From: Bacteroides sp.
GTDB lineage: Bacteria > Bacteroidota > Bacteroidia > Bacteroidales > Muribaculaceae
Assembly: GCA_014802425.1 (NCBI GenBank)
Contig: JAAVCH010000012.1
Location: 22,250-55,088 of the forward strand
DNA: 32,839 bases
Direction of reading: 5' to 3'
The position numbers and the translations under genes are program-made. Below, piece after piece: positions 8,424 through 16,022 of the stretch. The notes under the pieces are model-generated. The model was not told the origin of the DNA. It saw only the letters and a program-made list of their open reading frames with translations, and searched no databases. Within the stretch, counting starts at the first letter, position 1; every line of letters starts with the position of its first letter.

Positions 8424-8449
8424 ATATGTAATTATTTCGATTCGGCCAA
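8419..8449 (-). promoter_or_regulatory. Promoter of the M16 peptidase gene
   Basis: On the minus strand TATATTTG (8426 to 8419) matches the TAnnTTTG -7 element and is followed by CGGAG, like other promoters here. TTG (8449 to 8447) lies 20 bases upstream as a -33 element. Predicted transcription starts near 8413. Confidence 0.7.
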
Positions 8450-8462
8450 GAGAATCCAAAAT

Positions 8463-8485
8463 AATTTATCGAAAATCGATAAATT
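8463..8485 (-). terminator. AT-rich 10-bp inverted repeat after the cyclo-ligase gene
   Basis: AATTTATCGA (8463-8472), AAA, TCGATAAATT (8476-8485) is a perfect 10-bp inverted repeat. On the minus strand it lies about 31 bases after the cyclo-ligase stop and is followed by ATTTT, so it may be a weak terminator for that operon. It also lies just upstream of the M16 promoter and could be an operator. Confidence 0.45.
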
Positions 8486-8515
8486 TATAATTTTTTACGA
8501 AAAAACAGCTTCGAC

Positions 8516-9061
8516 TCACCGTATTACGATTGTGGTGGTCTGGGTTATGACCATATCCATCGGCACATCGTGGGGTTCGGCCGGGAGTTCGTCCATGAGC
8601 TGGAACTCATATCCCACCCCGATTTTGGTGGCCTTTACATCGCCCAGAAGGCGGTCGTAGAACCCTTTTCCGCGTCCGAGCCGGTTGCCCCGGCGGTCAT
8701 AGGCCACGGCCGGCACCACCACGAGCTCTATTTCCTGCGGATCGACTGTATCCTCGCCTGTGGGCTCCTCGATGTGGAACGATCCGAGTTCGAGCCGCGA
8801 CTCATTGTAAGGGAGGATGTCGAGGTTGACTCCGTTGACGCGCGGTAGGTAGAAGTGCTTGCGGGCGCCCCATTTGCGCAGGAAGGAATGGGTCGACAGT
8901 TCATCGGGCAGACTATGGTACATCAGCACCTTGTCGGCCATAAGGAAGGCAGCCGTCTGCTCCAGACGTGCGAACACCTCCTCCGCCGCACTCATGCGTT
9001 CGGCTTCCGACAGCATCTGGCGCATGGCGCGTATTTTTCGGCGTATCTCTCTTTTTTCCAT
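8516..9061 (-). CDS. 5-formyltetrahydrofolate cyclo-ligase
   Basis: A 181-residue cytosolic enzyme (MTHFS, YgfA/Fau family) that converts 5-formyl-THF to 5,10-methenyl-THF using ATP, returning stored folate to one-carbon metabolism. The start KREIRRKIRAMRQMLS is the usual basic helix. The ATP-binding signature GRGKGFYDRLL lies at 129-139, preceded by VVVPAVAYDRRGNRLG. Length matches the family. The ATG at 9061 is 7 bases after the S41 protease stop (9069), so it is the last gene of the dCMP deaminase-S41 protease-cyclo-ligase unit. The AT-rich inverted repeat at 8463-8485 may end the transcript. Identity is clear from the motif and overall match. Confidence 0.95.
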   Translation of the reverse strand: MEKREIRRKIRAMRQMLSEAERMSAAEEVFARLEQTAAFLMADKVLMYHSLPDELSTHSFLRKWGARKHFYLPRVNGVNLDILPYNESRLELGSFHIEEPTGEDTVDPQEIELVVVPAVAYDRRGNRLGRGKGFYDRLLGDVKATKIGVGYEFQLMDELPAEPHDVPMDMVITQTTTIVIR

Positions 9062-9068
9062 AGTTTTG

Positions 9069-10733
9069 TTAAGGTTTGCGTTTGGTTTCTTTTTTCGCGG
9101 TCGCGGTGGTGTCGGCGGGGAGTATCACCGTGGGCGACTCCCCTTCGGCCAGAGCCTTGACCGCACGGGCCATTACCGGGTCGCTCTCGTTGAGGATCTC
9201 GATAAAGGCGGAGTATCCCAGTATGTCGCGGGCGATGATGGCCTTGAGCTGATTGAGTATCAGCGGGCGGCTCTTGTTGATGTAGTACCACCGGGCGGGG
9301 ACGCCGTTGGCCGCTGCATATTCAACAAATCCGTCAAGGAGAGTGTTGTCGCGCGGAAGTGATTTTTTGAGCTGTGCCACGTTTTTAGCCTTTTTCAACA
9401 CTTCGCGGTAGTTGCCGGCCACCTTGTAGGCGTATTTCTGGATGAGGCCGGAGTTGTAGACCTGGATATAGTAGGAGGTGACTCCGAGTGTGTCCTCGGG
9501 CACGAAGTAGTCGGGCATTATGCCTCCCCCGCCGAATACGGTGCGTCCGTTGGTGGTGGTGAACATCTTGCTCCTGTCCTGCTTGATGCTGTCCACATTA
9601 TAGAACTCCCCTCTCGCATAGCGGCGCGATAGCTCGGCCTCGTACTCGGCCAGCGACCCGGACTTGTACTCTTTCTGTATCGAGCGTCCGGACGGGGTGA
9701 AATAGCGGGCTATGGTGAGTCGGATGCCGGAGCTGTCGGGAAGCACGGTCTGGTTCTGCACGAGTCCCTTGCCGAATGTGCGCCGGCCCACCACGAGTCC
9801 GCGGTCGTTGTCCTGAATGGCGCCGGCGAAGATTTCGGAGGCCGAGGCGGAGAACTCATCCGTGAGCACCACCACGGGGGAGTCGGCGAAATGCCCCGTG
9901 TCCTCGCTTATGGCCACACTCTGGTACTGGGGCATCTTTCCCTGAGTGTAGACGATCATCCTGCCGGCCGGCAGGAATTCCTCGGCCATGAGTATGGCCT
10001 GGTCCATATATCCTCCGGAGTTGCCCCGGAGGTCGACGATGTATTCTTTGGCGCCCTCCATCTTGAGGCTGACGAGGGCGTTGTGGAATTCATTGTAGGT
10101 GGTGCGCGCGAACTTGGACACTTTCACGTAGCCGGTGGTGTCGTTGACCATGTAGTGCGAGTCCACGGTGTTGACCGGCACGTCGCCGCGCACCACATCG
10201 AACGTAAGCGGCGACTTCGACGTGGAGCGCACAATCTCCAGCTCCACGGTGGTGCCTTTCCTGCCGCGCAGGTTCTTGAAGACCCGTTCGTTGGTGGCGT
10301 TGGCGCCCACGAGGCTCACTGTGTCGGCGCGCAGGATTTTGTCGCCCGGTATCAGGCCCACCTTCTCGGCCGGACCGCCGGATATGACTTCTATGATGTT
10401 GACGGTGTCGTTCATTATCTGGAACGACACGCCGACACCGCTGAACGAGCCCTCAAGATCCTCGGTCACTTCCTGAAGGTCGGAGGCCGGAATATAGGCG
10501 GAATGAGGGTCAAGGCGCCCCAGGAGGTCGGGGTACAGGGTCTCCAGAAGCGAGTCCACGTTGACCTCGTCGACGTATTCCTCCTCGATCATGGCGAGTA
10601 TGTTGTGGAGTTTCTGCTCGCTCGGAGAGAGGGTGCGGGTGAAGAAATATTTCCCGATCCATACGCCACCCCCGATTCCGAGGGCGAACACGAGCGGGAT
10701 GAGCAGCATCGCTGTGTTGGGACGTTTACTCAT
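9069..10733 (-). CDS. S41 family C-terminal processing peptidase with PDZ domain
   Basis: A 554-residue envelope protease of the CtpA/Tsp family, which trims or degrades exported proteins from their C-terminus. One N-terminal membrane helix (about 9-27, LLIPLVFALGIGGGVWIG) anchors it. A PDZ domain spans about 93-170 (GSFSGVGVSFQ; GPAEKVGLIPGDKILRAD). The S41 core follows: VDLRGNSGG at 233-241, the nucleophile region EFSASASEIFAG at 293-304, and FGKGLVQ with the general-base Lys322. PSGRSIQKEY is also typical. The C-terminal 190 residues are the extension usual in Bacteroidetes members. The start ATG overlaps the dCMP deaminase stop by 8 bases (ATGAGTAA), implying translational coupling. The active site looks intact; the substrate is unknown. 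Confidence 0.95.
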   Translation of the reverse strand: MSKRPNTAMLLIPLVFALGIGGGVWIGKYFFTRTLSPSEQKLHNILAMIEEEYVDEVNVDSLLETLYPDLLGRLDPHSAYIPASDLQEVTEDLEGSFSGVGVSFQIMNDTVNIIEVISGGPAEKVGLIPGDKILRADTVSLVGANATNERVFKNLRGRKGTTVELEIVRSTSKSPLTFDVVRGDVPVNTVDSHYMVNDTTGYVKVSKFARTTYNEFHNALVSLKMEGAKEYIVDLRGNSGGYMDQAILMAEEFLPAGRMIVYTQGKMPQYQSVAISEDTGHFADSPVVVLTDEFSASASEIFAGAIQDNDRGLVVGRRTFGKGLVQNQTVLPDSSGIRLTIARYFTPSGRSIQKEYKSGSLAEYEAELSRRYARGEFYNVDSIKQDRSKMFTTTNGRTVFGGGGIMPDYFVPEDTLGVTSYYIQVYNSGLIQKYAYKVAGNYREVLKKAKNVAQLKKSLPRDNTLLDGFVEYAAANGVPARWYYINKSRPLILNQLKAIIARDILGYSAFIEILNESDPVMARAVKALAEGESPTVILPADTTATAKKETKRKP

Positions 10734-11172
10734 TTTCAGTGGATATGGGGTTCAGCGGTAAATAGATGGTCTCGACCCCCGCTTCGCGCAGGAGGTCGAG
10801 GCCGTCGGTGATACGGTACATTTCAGAAAACACAACGCGCCGGATGCCGGCCTGGATGATGAGCTTGGCGCATTCCATGCAGGGGGAGGCCGTGACGTAG
10901 AGGGTGGCTCCGTCGGAGGAGTTGTTGCTGCGCGCCACTTTCGTTATGGCGTTGGCCTCGGCATGGAGCACGAACGGGAACGTGACTCCGTCGGCGTCTT
11001 CGCAGACATTGGTGAAGCCGGAGGGGGTGCCGTTGTAGCCGTCGGATATTATCATCTTGTCCTTGACCAGAAGGGCGCCCACACGGCGGCGCACGCAATA
11101 AGAGTTCTCAGCCCATATGGCGGCCATGCGGAGATATCGGGCGTCAAGCACGCGTTGTTTTTCTTCTTTCAT
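10726..11172 (-). CDS. Deoxycytidylate (dCMP) deaminase
   Basis: A 148-residue cytosolic zinc enzyme that deaminates dCMP to dUMP, supplying thymidylate synthesis. The chosen start is the ATG at 11172 (MKEEKQRVLDARYLRMA), which fits the family; the frame stays open further upstream but that part is not family-like. Zinc ligands and catalytic Glu are visible: H70 and E72 in HAEANAI, C98 and C101 in SPCMECAK. GYNGTPSGF (45-53) is the nucleotide-binding signature of dCMP/ComE-type deaminases and separates it from cytidine or guanine deaminases. It is the first gene of a tightly packed unit with the S41 protease and cyclo-ligase, 69 bases after trxB. The folate link of dCMP deaminase and the cyclo-ligase through thymidylate synthesis is an inference. 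Confidence 0.93.
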   Translation of the reverse strand: MKEEKQRVLDARYLRMAAIWAENSYCVRRRVGALLVKDKMIISDGYNGTPSGFTNVCEDADGVTFPFVLHAEANAITKVARSNNSSDGATLYVTASPCMECAKLIIQAGIRRVVFSEMYRITDGLDLLREAGVETIYLPLNPISTENE

Positions 11173-11241
11173 ACGTATGGGATTAGACTCCTTCCCGAAG
11201 CGTCCCCGAGGGGGAGCCACGGGAAGGAAGCCGGTGTAAAA

Positions 11242-12180
11242 TCAATGCTCCATGAGGAATCGCTCGGCGTCGAGCGCGGCGCGGCATCCTGTGCCGGCGG
11301 CCGAGATGGCCTGGCGGTAGGTGGGGTCGGCGCAGTCGCCTGCGGCGAACACTCCCTCCACGTTGGTCTTGGTCGAGGGTGCCTGGGGGATGATGTAGCC
11401 CTCGGCGTCCATATCGATCTGGCCGCGGAAGATTTCGGTGTTGGGATGATGGCCGATGGCGAGGAAGAAGCCGTCGATGTCGATGTCGAAGATCTGTTCG
11501 CGGTCAGTGCCCTTGTTCTCCACGATCTTCGCACCCTCCACGCCGTCTTCGCCGAAGAGGCCAAGGGTGTTGCAGTTGAAGAGGATGGTGATGTTCTCGG
11601 TCTCGCGCACGCGCTTCTGCATCACCTCCGAGGCACGGAGATAGTCCTTGCGCACGATGAGGTAGACCTTTCTGGCGAGTCCGGCGAGGTAAAGGGCCTC
11701 CTCGCAGGCGGTGTCGCCGCCGCCGACTACGGCCACATTCTTCTTGCGGTAGAAGAATCCGTCGCAGGTGGCGCAGGCGCTCACGCCCATGCCCATGTAT
11801 TTCTCCTCGTCGGGGAGGCCGAGGTATTTCGCGGATGCGCCGGTGGCGATGATCACTGAGTCGGCGAGAATCACATTGTCGTTCTCATCGGTGCATTTGA
11901 ACGGACGCTCGGAGAAGTCGACGGCCGTAATCACCCTCGACACGATGCGCGCGCCGAAGCGCTCGGCCTGCTCGCGGAGCTGGGCCATCATCTCGGGGCC
12001 CTGTATGCCCTGGGGATAACCGGGGAAGTTCTCGATTTCGGTGGTCTGCGTGAGCTGGCCTCCGGGCTGGTTTCCTTCGTAGATAAGCGGATTGAGGTTG
12101 GCGCGCGACGCATAGATGCCTGCGGTGTATCCTGCGGGTCCGCTGCCGATGATCAGTACTCTTTCTTTCTGTTCTGACAT
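11242..12180 (-). CDS. trxB: Thioredoxin-disulfide reductase
   Basis: A 312-residue FAD/NADPH enzyme that reduces thioredoxin in the cytosol. GSGPAGYTAG (12-21) binds FAD. The redox-active motif CATC is at 136-139 (SACATCDGFF). GGGDTACEEA (153-162) is the NADPH-binding motif, and GVFAAGDCAD near the C-terminus is the second FAD signature. Length and order are those of low-molecular-weight bacterial TrxB. It lies 73 bases downstream of lolA on the same strand, and the spacer is largely a 25-bp tandem duplication. The ftsK-lolA-trxB order is common in Bacteroidales and argues for co-transcription. Confidence 0.98.
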   Translation of the reverse strand: MSEQKERVLIIGSGPAGYTAGIYASRANLNPLIYEGNQPGGQLTQTTEIENFPGYPQGIQGPEMMAQLREQAERFGARIVSRVITAVDFSERPFKCTDENDNVILADSVIIATGASAKYLGLPDEEKYMGMGVSACATCDGFFYRKKNVAVVGGGDTACEEALYLAGLARKVYLIVRKDYLRASEVMQKRVRETENITILFNCNTLGLFGEDGVEGAKIVENKGTDREQIFDIDIDGFFLAIGHHPNTEIFRGQIDMDAEGYIIPQAPSTKTNVEGVFAAGDCADPTYRQAISAAGTGCRAALDAERFLMEH

Positions 12181-12205
12181 AGTATGTTGATTTAAGTGTC
12201 TTGAT

Positions 12206-12255
12206 ATAAGATTATGTATCCTGTGTATTTATAAGATTATATATCCTGTGTATTC
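12206..12255. repeat. Near-perfect 25-bp tandem duplication between lolA and trxB
   Basis: Copy 1 at 12206-12230 and copy 2 at 12231-12255 abut exactly. Both begin ATAAGATTAT and contain TATCCTGTGTATT; they differ at 2 of 25 positions. Copy 2 overlaps the lolA stop codon (12254-12256). The copies occupy most of the lolA-trxB spacer. Confidence 0.95.
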
Positions 12256-12883
12256 ACCTGAGGTCCGTCACTTTAACGCCGGGGTACTTCGATTTGTTGA
12301 ATCTGAAGGAGGCGTCGGAGGGATTGGTGTTGAGGCGCAGGGAGGTGACGTTGACCGTGGTGGTGCCACCTGACATGGCCACTTTTATCTGTTTCACCGT
12401 GGCGTTGGCGCCGCTGCCGCTGAAGGTGACCTCCACGCTTTTCACTCCTCCCCTCCTTTTAGGGGTGAGCACTACGCTTCCGGCTGAGGCGCCGGCCTTG
12501 ACGTTGTAGTCCTTATACGATGTAAGGTAAAGCAGTGGATTGGACTCGGCAAGCTCGGAGGCCGTGGGAGTCCAGACAGTCACTTCCTTCGACGCGGGGC
12601 TGTAGGCCCACATGTCACGCCCGTCGTACCATACGGTATGGCCGCCGGAGCTGACGGTGAATTTCTTTCCCTTCGTAAGGAGCGTGCCTTTGGCCGCGCC
12701 CTGCGCTCCGGTCATGGAGAAGGCCGCATCGATGCTTCCGGCTCCCTGAAGGCGCCTGGCGATGGCATCCATTGTCTGCTCCGGCGTCGCGGCGCGCCCG
12801 GCAGGGGCCCATATAATCCCCGCCAGGGCCAGAAGGGCCACTACGGCGAACCGCATGTATGTGTAATCCGATATTTTTCTCAT
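12254..12883 (-). CDS. lolA: LolA-family outer-membrane lipoprotein carrier
   Basis: A 209-residue periplasmic protein of the LolA/LolB-like fold that carries lipoproteins from the inner to the outer membrane. The chosen start is the ATG at 12883 (MRKISDYTYMRFAVVALLAL). It gives a clear signal peptide ending near PAGRAA; a start further upstream in the same frame would add 15 residues. The mature protein begins TPEQTMDAIARRLQ and shows the expected pattern of short beta strands: GTLLTKGKKFTV, TVWYDGRDMWAYSP, VTVWTPTASEL, LYLTSYKDYNV. The C-terminal FRFNKSKYPGVKVTDLR is typical of Bacteroidales members. Its position directly after ftsK and before trxB supports the assignment. LolA-like proteins diverge strongly, so identity rests on pattern and context. 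Confidence 0.85.
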   Translation of the reverse strand: MRKISDYTYMRFAVVALLALAGIIWAPAGRAATPEQTMDAIARRLQGAGSIDAAFSMTGAQGAAKGTLLTKGKKFTVSSGGHTVWYDGRDMWAYSPASKEVTVWTPTASELAESNPLLYLTSYKDYNVKAGASAGSVVLTPKRRGGVKSVEVTFSGSGANATVKQIKVAMSGGTTTVNVTSLRLNTNPSDASFRFNKSKYPGVKVTDLR

Positions 12884-12890
12884 TGTGTCT

Positions 12891-13020
12891 CTTAAAAATT
12901 TAAACTGATTGTCCTTTACGGGACGCATGTGTATCTTTAAGGGGAAGCTTGGTGCCTCTTAAGGTTAAACGTGCGATTGCCCCTTTAAGACTAAACGTAA
13001 GTATCGCTTAAAAATTAGGC
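12891..13020. repeat. Phased degenerate CTT(T)AA repeats in the ftsK-lolA spacer
   Basis: CTTAA or CTTTAA boxes start at 12891, 12935, 12958, 12983 and 13007, with intervals of 44, 23, 25 and 24 bases. Two extend further: CTTAAGGTTAAACGT (12958-12972) and TTTAAGACTAAACGT (12984-12998) match at 12 of 15 positions. The array occupies the spacer just upstream of the lolA start. It may be a decayed tandem repeat or a set of binding sites. The rest of the spacer (13021-13082) shows nothing clear. Confidence 0.6.
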
Positions 13021-13082
13021 AGCAGCTTACCGAATGGCCGCCTCCTCAGGTGTCCGCCTCTCTCCTATAAGGGCCGGAGTGG

Positions 13083-15995
13083 TCAACGGAGGTTCTTGAG
13101 GAGTTCCTCAAGGGCATACATATCCATAAGCACCTGACGCGGTTTGCCGCCGAGCGACGGGCCGACCACTCCGTAGTGCTCCAGCTGGTCCATGATCTTG
13201 CCCGCGCGGTTGTAGCCTATGGAGTAGCGCCGCTGTATTCCGGAGGTAGAGCCCACCCCGGAAGTGACGACAAGTTCGGCTACTTCCTCGAAGAGCGGGT
13301 CGCGCTCCCCTATTCCGCCGCCGCCCTGGATTCCGCCGTCGCCGTCGCCGCTCATCGGAGGCTCCGGGAGCTGGTACGGTCCGTCACCGAAGGGCTGCGA
13401 CTGGATGTAATTGCAGATGGCCTCCACTTCCGGAGTGTCGATGAAGGCACACTGCACGCGCACCATCTCGGAGTTGTTGCTTATGAGCATGTCGCCACGG
13501 CCTATGAGCGACTGCGCTCCGGTGGCGTCAAGTATGGTCTTGGAGTCGATGCCCGATGACACCTTGAAGGCTATGCGCACGGGGAAGTTGGCCTTGATGA
13601 TACCTGTGATGACGTTGGTCGAGGGGCGCTGGGTGGCGATGATGACGTGGATGCCGATGGCGCGGGCCTTCTGGGCCAGACGCGCGATGGGTGTCTCCAC
13701 CTCCTTGCCGGCCGTCATGATAAGGTCGGCGAACTCATCGACAACAAGCACTATGTAGGGCAGGAACCGGTGTCCCTCGGCGGGGTCGAGCGTATGCTGG
13801 GCTATCTTGGCGTTGTATTCCTTGATATTGCGTGATTCGGCCGCGCGCAGGAGCTTGTAGCGGTTGTCCATCTCCACGCATAGGGAGTTAAGGGTCGGCA
13901 CCACCTTCTGCATGTCGGTGACGATGGCGTCGGAGTCATCGAGCCGGGCGAGGTAGTGCTTCTCTATCTTGGCGTAGAGTGAGAATTCCACCTCCTTAGG
14001 GTCGACCATCACGAGCTTGAGCTCGTCGGGACGCTTCTTGTAGAGGAGCGACGCTATGATGGCGTTAAGGCCCACCGACTTACCCTGACCCGTGGCGCCG
14101 GCCACAAGCAGGTGGGGCATCTTGGCGAGGTCGGCGATATAGACGTCGTTGCCGATCGTGGAGCCTATTGCCACAGGGAGGTCGTAGGTCGTGTCGACGT
14201 ATTTGCGGCTCTGGATCACCGTGCGCATCGACACTGTCTGCGGCTGGGCGTTAGGCACCTCAATGCCCACGGTGCCCTTACCGGGAATAGGAGCGATGAT
14301 GCGCACGCCTACGGCCGAGAGGCTGAGGGCGAGGTCGTCGGAGAGGTTCTTGATGCGCGCTATCTTCACTCCCTGGTCAGGACGGATTTCATACAGCGTC
14401 ACCGTCGGGCCTACAGTGGCCTCGATTTCGGTGATGGGTATCTTGTGGTAGAGGAGGGTCTCGCGGATGCGGTCTTTGTTGGCCTCAAGGTCCTGGATGT
14501 CGATGGTCACTTTATGGCTCCCCTCGCGCAGCAGCATCGGCGACGGGAATCTGTACATCTCCTTTATCGACGACTTCGACGGATCCGGCCGGTCGGCTTT
14601 ATCGATTTCATTGACATTGACCACCATTTCAAGCGATTGTTCCTCATCCTCCTCTTCAGAAAGGGCCGCGTCGGATTTATGCGCTGTCCCGGCATCAACG
14701 GGATTGCCTGAGCCGCCGGCATCCGCAGCGACCGAGGGGGCCGGCGGCGCCGCGGGAGCAGCCACTGCGACGGCGGAGGGAGCGACAGGAGCAGCTCCGG
14801 CATTTTCAGCCCCTGCGGAGGAATCGGCTGCTGCGGGAGCTACGGGAGCCGCTGCAGCAACAGCCTCCGGCGCCACACCCGACGGCGCGGCGGCGCGGGG
14901 GGCGATCTTGACGGGCTCCGCCTCATCTTCAAGCGGGGTATCGTCGAGTTCGTAGCTTATCGAGGGGTCGATTACGGCCTCCTGGGGCTCGAACTGCACG
15001 AGCTGGTCCTTGTCGTCGAACTTCTCTTCCCCGCCACTTGCCTCGCCGGCGCGTATGGCGTCCTGCATCTCCCTAAGGCGCATCTCCTCAAGTTCGCGTT
15101 CCAGACGCTCCTGCTCGGCCTTGAGCTCGGCGGCCTTGCGGCGGCGTTCGGCGATTTCGGCGCGTTTTCGGAGCACCCAGTTGACAAAGTCGCGCAGGCA
15201 GATCACGAAGAATGTGGCTATAAGGGCGAGGCACAGGATCACAGCCCCGGTCCAGCCCACGAATCCGATGATGAATTCATTGACATAGCGCCCGTGGTAG
15301 CCTCCCCAGTTGACGCTGGAGTTGAGCGAGATGGTCACGAGTCCCACTATGAGCGAGACCGTGATGAGGGCCACTATGCACTTTATGGTGAAGTTAAGGA
15401 GCTTGAACCTCGGCTTACCGCTGAGCAGACGCAGCGCCACGGCCACGATCCACCCGATTATGACGAACGACCCGAGGCCGAAGCTCTCGTTGATGAGGAG
15501 CTCCGAAATGCGCGCACCCCCCTCTCCGGCGGCATTCTCCACCGGGGGCACACTCCCGACGGGAGTGTTCATTATGGCGGCCTGGTCGGCCACACAGGTA
15601 GCGAAGTATGACACGAATGCCACTATGAGGTAGATGCCGAAGCATCCGAGGAAGATGCCGGTGAGCCAGCGGGTGGTCTGCGATGTGAAGAAGGCCTTTA
15701 TCTTTTCCAGTTCCTGGCTGAAATCAAGGTTTCCCGCATCCTGCACGGTCTTTTCCACGCGTTTGCGCTCGGGCTTCTCTTTCTTCTTTTTCTCCCTTGC
15801 CCGGCGGTCACCTTTCACCACACGCTCGCGGGGAGCCTTCTGAGTGTCTTTGGGCGCCGCCGACGGAGGCAGCGGGATATCCTCCCGGGAGTCGTGCGCC
15901 TCGGGAGTGGGGCGGGTTTCGGGAAAGTCGAATACCGGATTATATGTGTCTTGATAGTCGTATGCGTCGTGATTGTTGTTTCTGTTCTGACTCAT
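13083..15995 (-). CDS. ftsK: DNA translocase FtsK
   Basis: A 970-residue ATP-driven motor that moves chromosome ends through the division septum and supports dimer resolution. Order: charged cytoplasmic N-terminus (1-105) with a Lys/Arg-rich run near 60-82; about four membrane helices (112-134, 174-191, 205-225, 241-268); an Arg/Glu-rich coiled coil (276-316); an Ala/Pro-rich linker (about 363-430); an acidic patch (446-453); then the alpha/beta motor. Walker A GATGQGKS is at 633-640 and Walker B YIVLVVDEFADL at 747-758. ATQRPSTNVITGIIKANFP is the conserved translocase stretch. The C-terminal gamma winged helix (LVVTSGVGSTSGIQRRYSIG, GYNRAGKIMDQLE) recognises polarity sequences. It begins 27 bases after the L,D-transpeptidase stop and probably shares its transcript. 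Confidence 0.98.
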   Translation of the reverse strand: MSQNRNNNHDAYDYQDTYNPVFDFPETRPTPEAHDSREDIPLPPSAAPKDTQKAPRERVVKGDRRAREKKKKEKPERKRVEKTVQDAGNLDFSQELEKIKAFFTSQTTRWLTGIFLGCFGIYLIVAFVSYFATCVADQAAIMNTPVGSVPPVENAAGEGGARISELLINESFGLGSFVIIGWIVAVALRLLSGKPRFKLLNFTIKCIVALITVSLIVGLVTISLNSSVNWGGYHGRYVNEFIIGFVGWTGAVILCLALIATFFVICLRDFVNWVLRKRAEIAERRRKAAELKAEQERLERELEEMRLREMQDAIRAGEASGGEEKFDDKDQLVQFEPQEAVIDPSISYELDDTPLEDEAEPVKIAPRAAAPSGVAPEAVAAAAPVAPAAADSSAGAENAGAAPVAPSAVAVAAPAAPPAPSVAADAGGSGNPVDAGTAHKSDAALSEEEDEEQSLEMVVNVNEIDKADRPDPSKSSIKEMYRFPSPMLLREGSHKVTIDIQDLEANKDRIRETLLYHKIPITEIEATVGPTVTLYEIRPDQGVKIARIKNLSDDLALSLSAVGVRIIAPIPGKGTVGIEVPNAQPQTVSMRTVIQSRKYVDTTYDLPVAIGSTIGNDVYIADLAKMPHLLVAGATGQGKSVGLNAIIASLLYKKRPDELKLVMVDPKEVEFSLYAKIEKHYLARLDDSDAIVTDMQKVVPTLNSLCVEMDNRYKLLRAAESRNIKEYNAKIAQHTLDPAEGHRFLPYIVLVVDEFADLIMTAGKEVETPIARLAQKARAIGIHVIIATQRPSTNVITGIIKANFPVRIAFKVSSGIDSKTILDATGAQSLIGRGDMLISNNSEMVRVQCAFIDTPEVEAICNYIQSQPFGDGPYQLPEPPMSGDGDGGIQGGGGIGERDPLFEEVAELVVTSGVGSTSGIQRRYSIGYNRAGKIMDQLEHYGVVGPSLGGKPRQVLMDMYALEELLKNLR

Positions 15996-16022
15996 TTTCG
16001 ATAAGTCCTATGTATGTGTCTG

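Noticed and set aside
9891..10811. A 306-codon open frame on the plus strand
   Set aside because: It is antisense to the S41 protease and has His/Val/Gly-rich mirror-frame composition.
10963..11859. A 298-codon open frame on the plus strand
   Set aside because: It is antisense to dCMP deaminase and trxB, both with intact motifs.
14640..14925. The Ala/Pro-rich coding stretch in ftsK as a possible repeat or foreign insert
   Set aside because: It is in frame and lies between the coiled coil and the motor domain, where FtsK linkers are normally variable and low-complexity.
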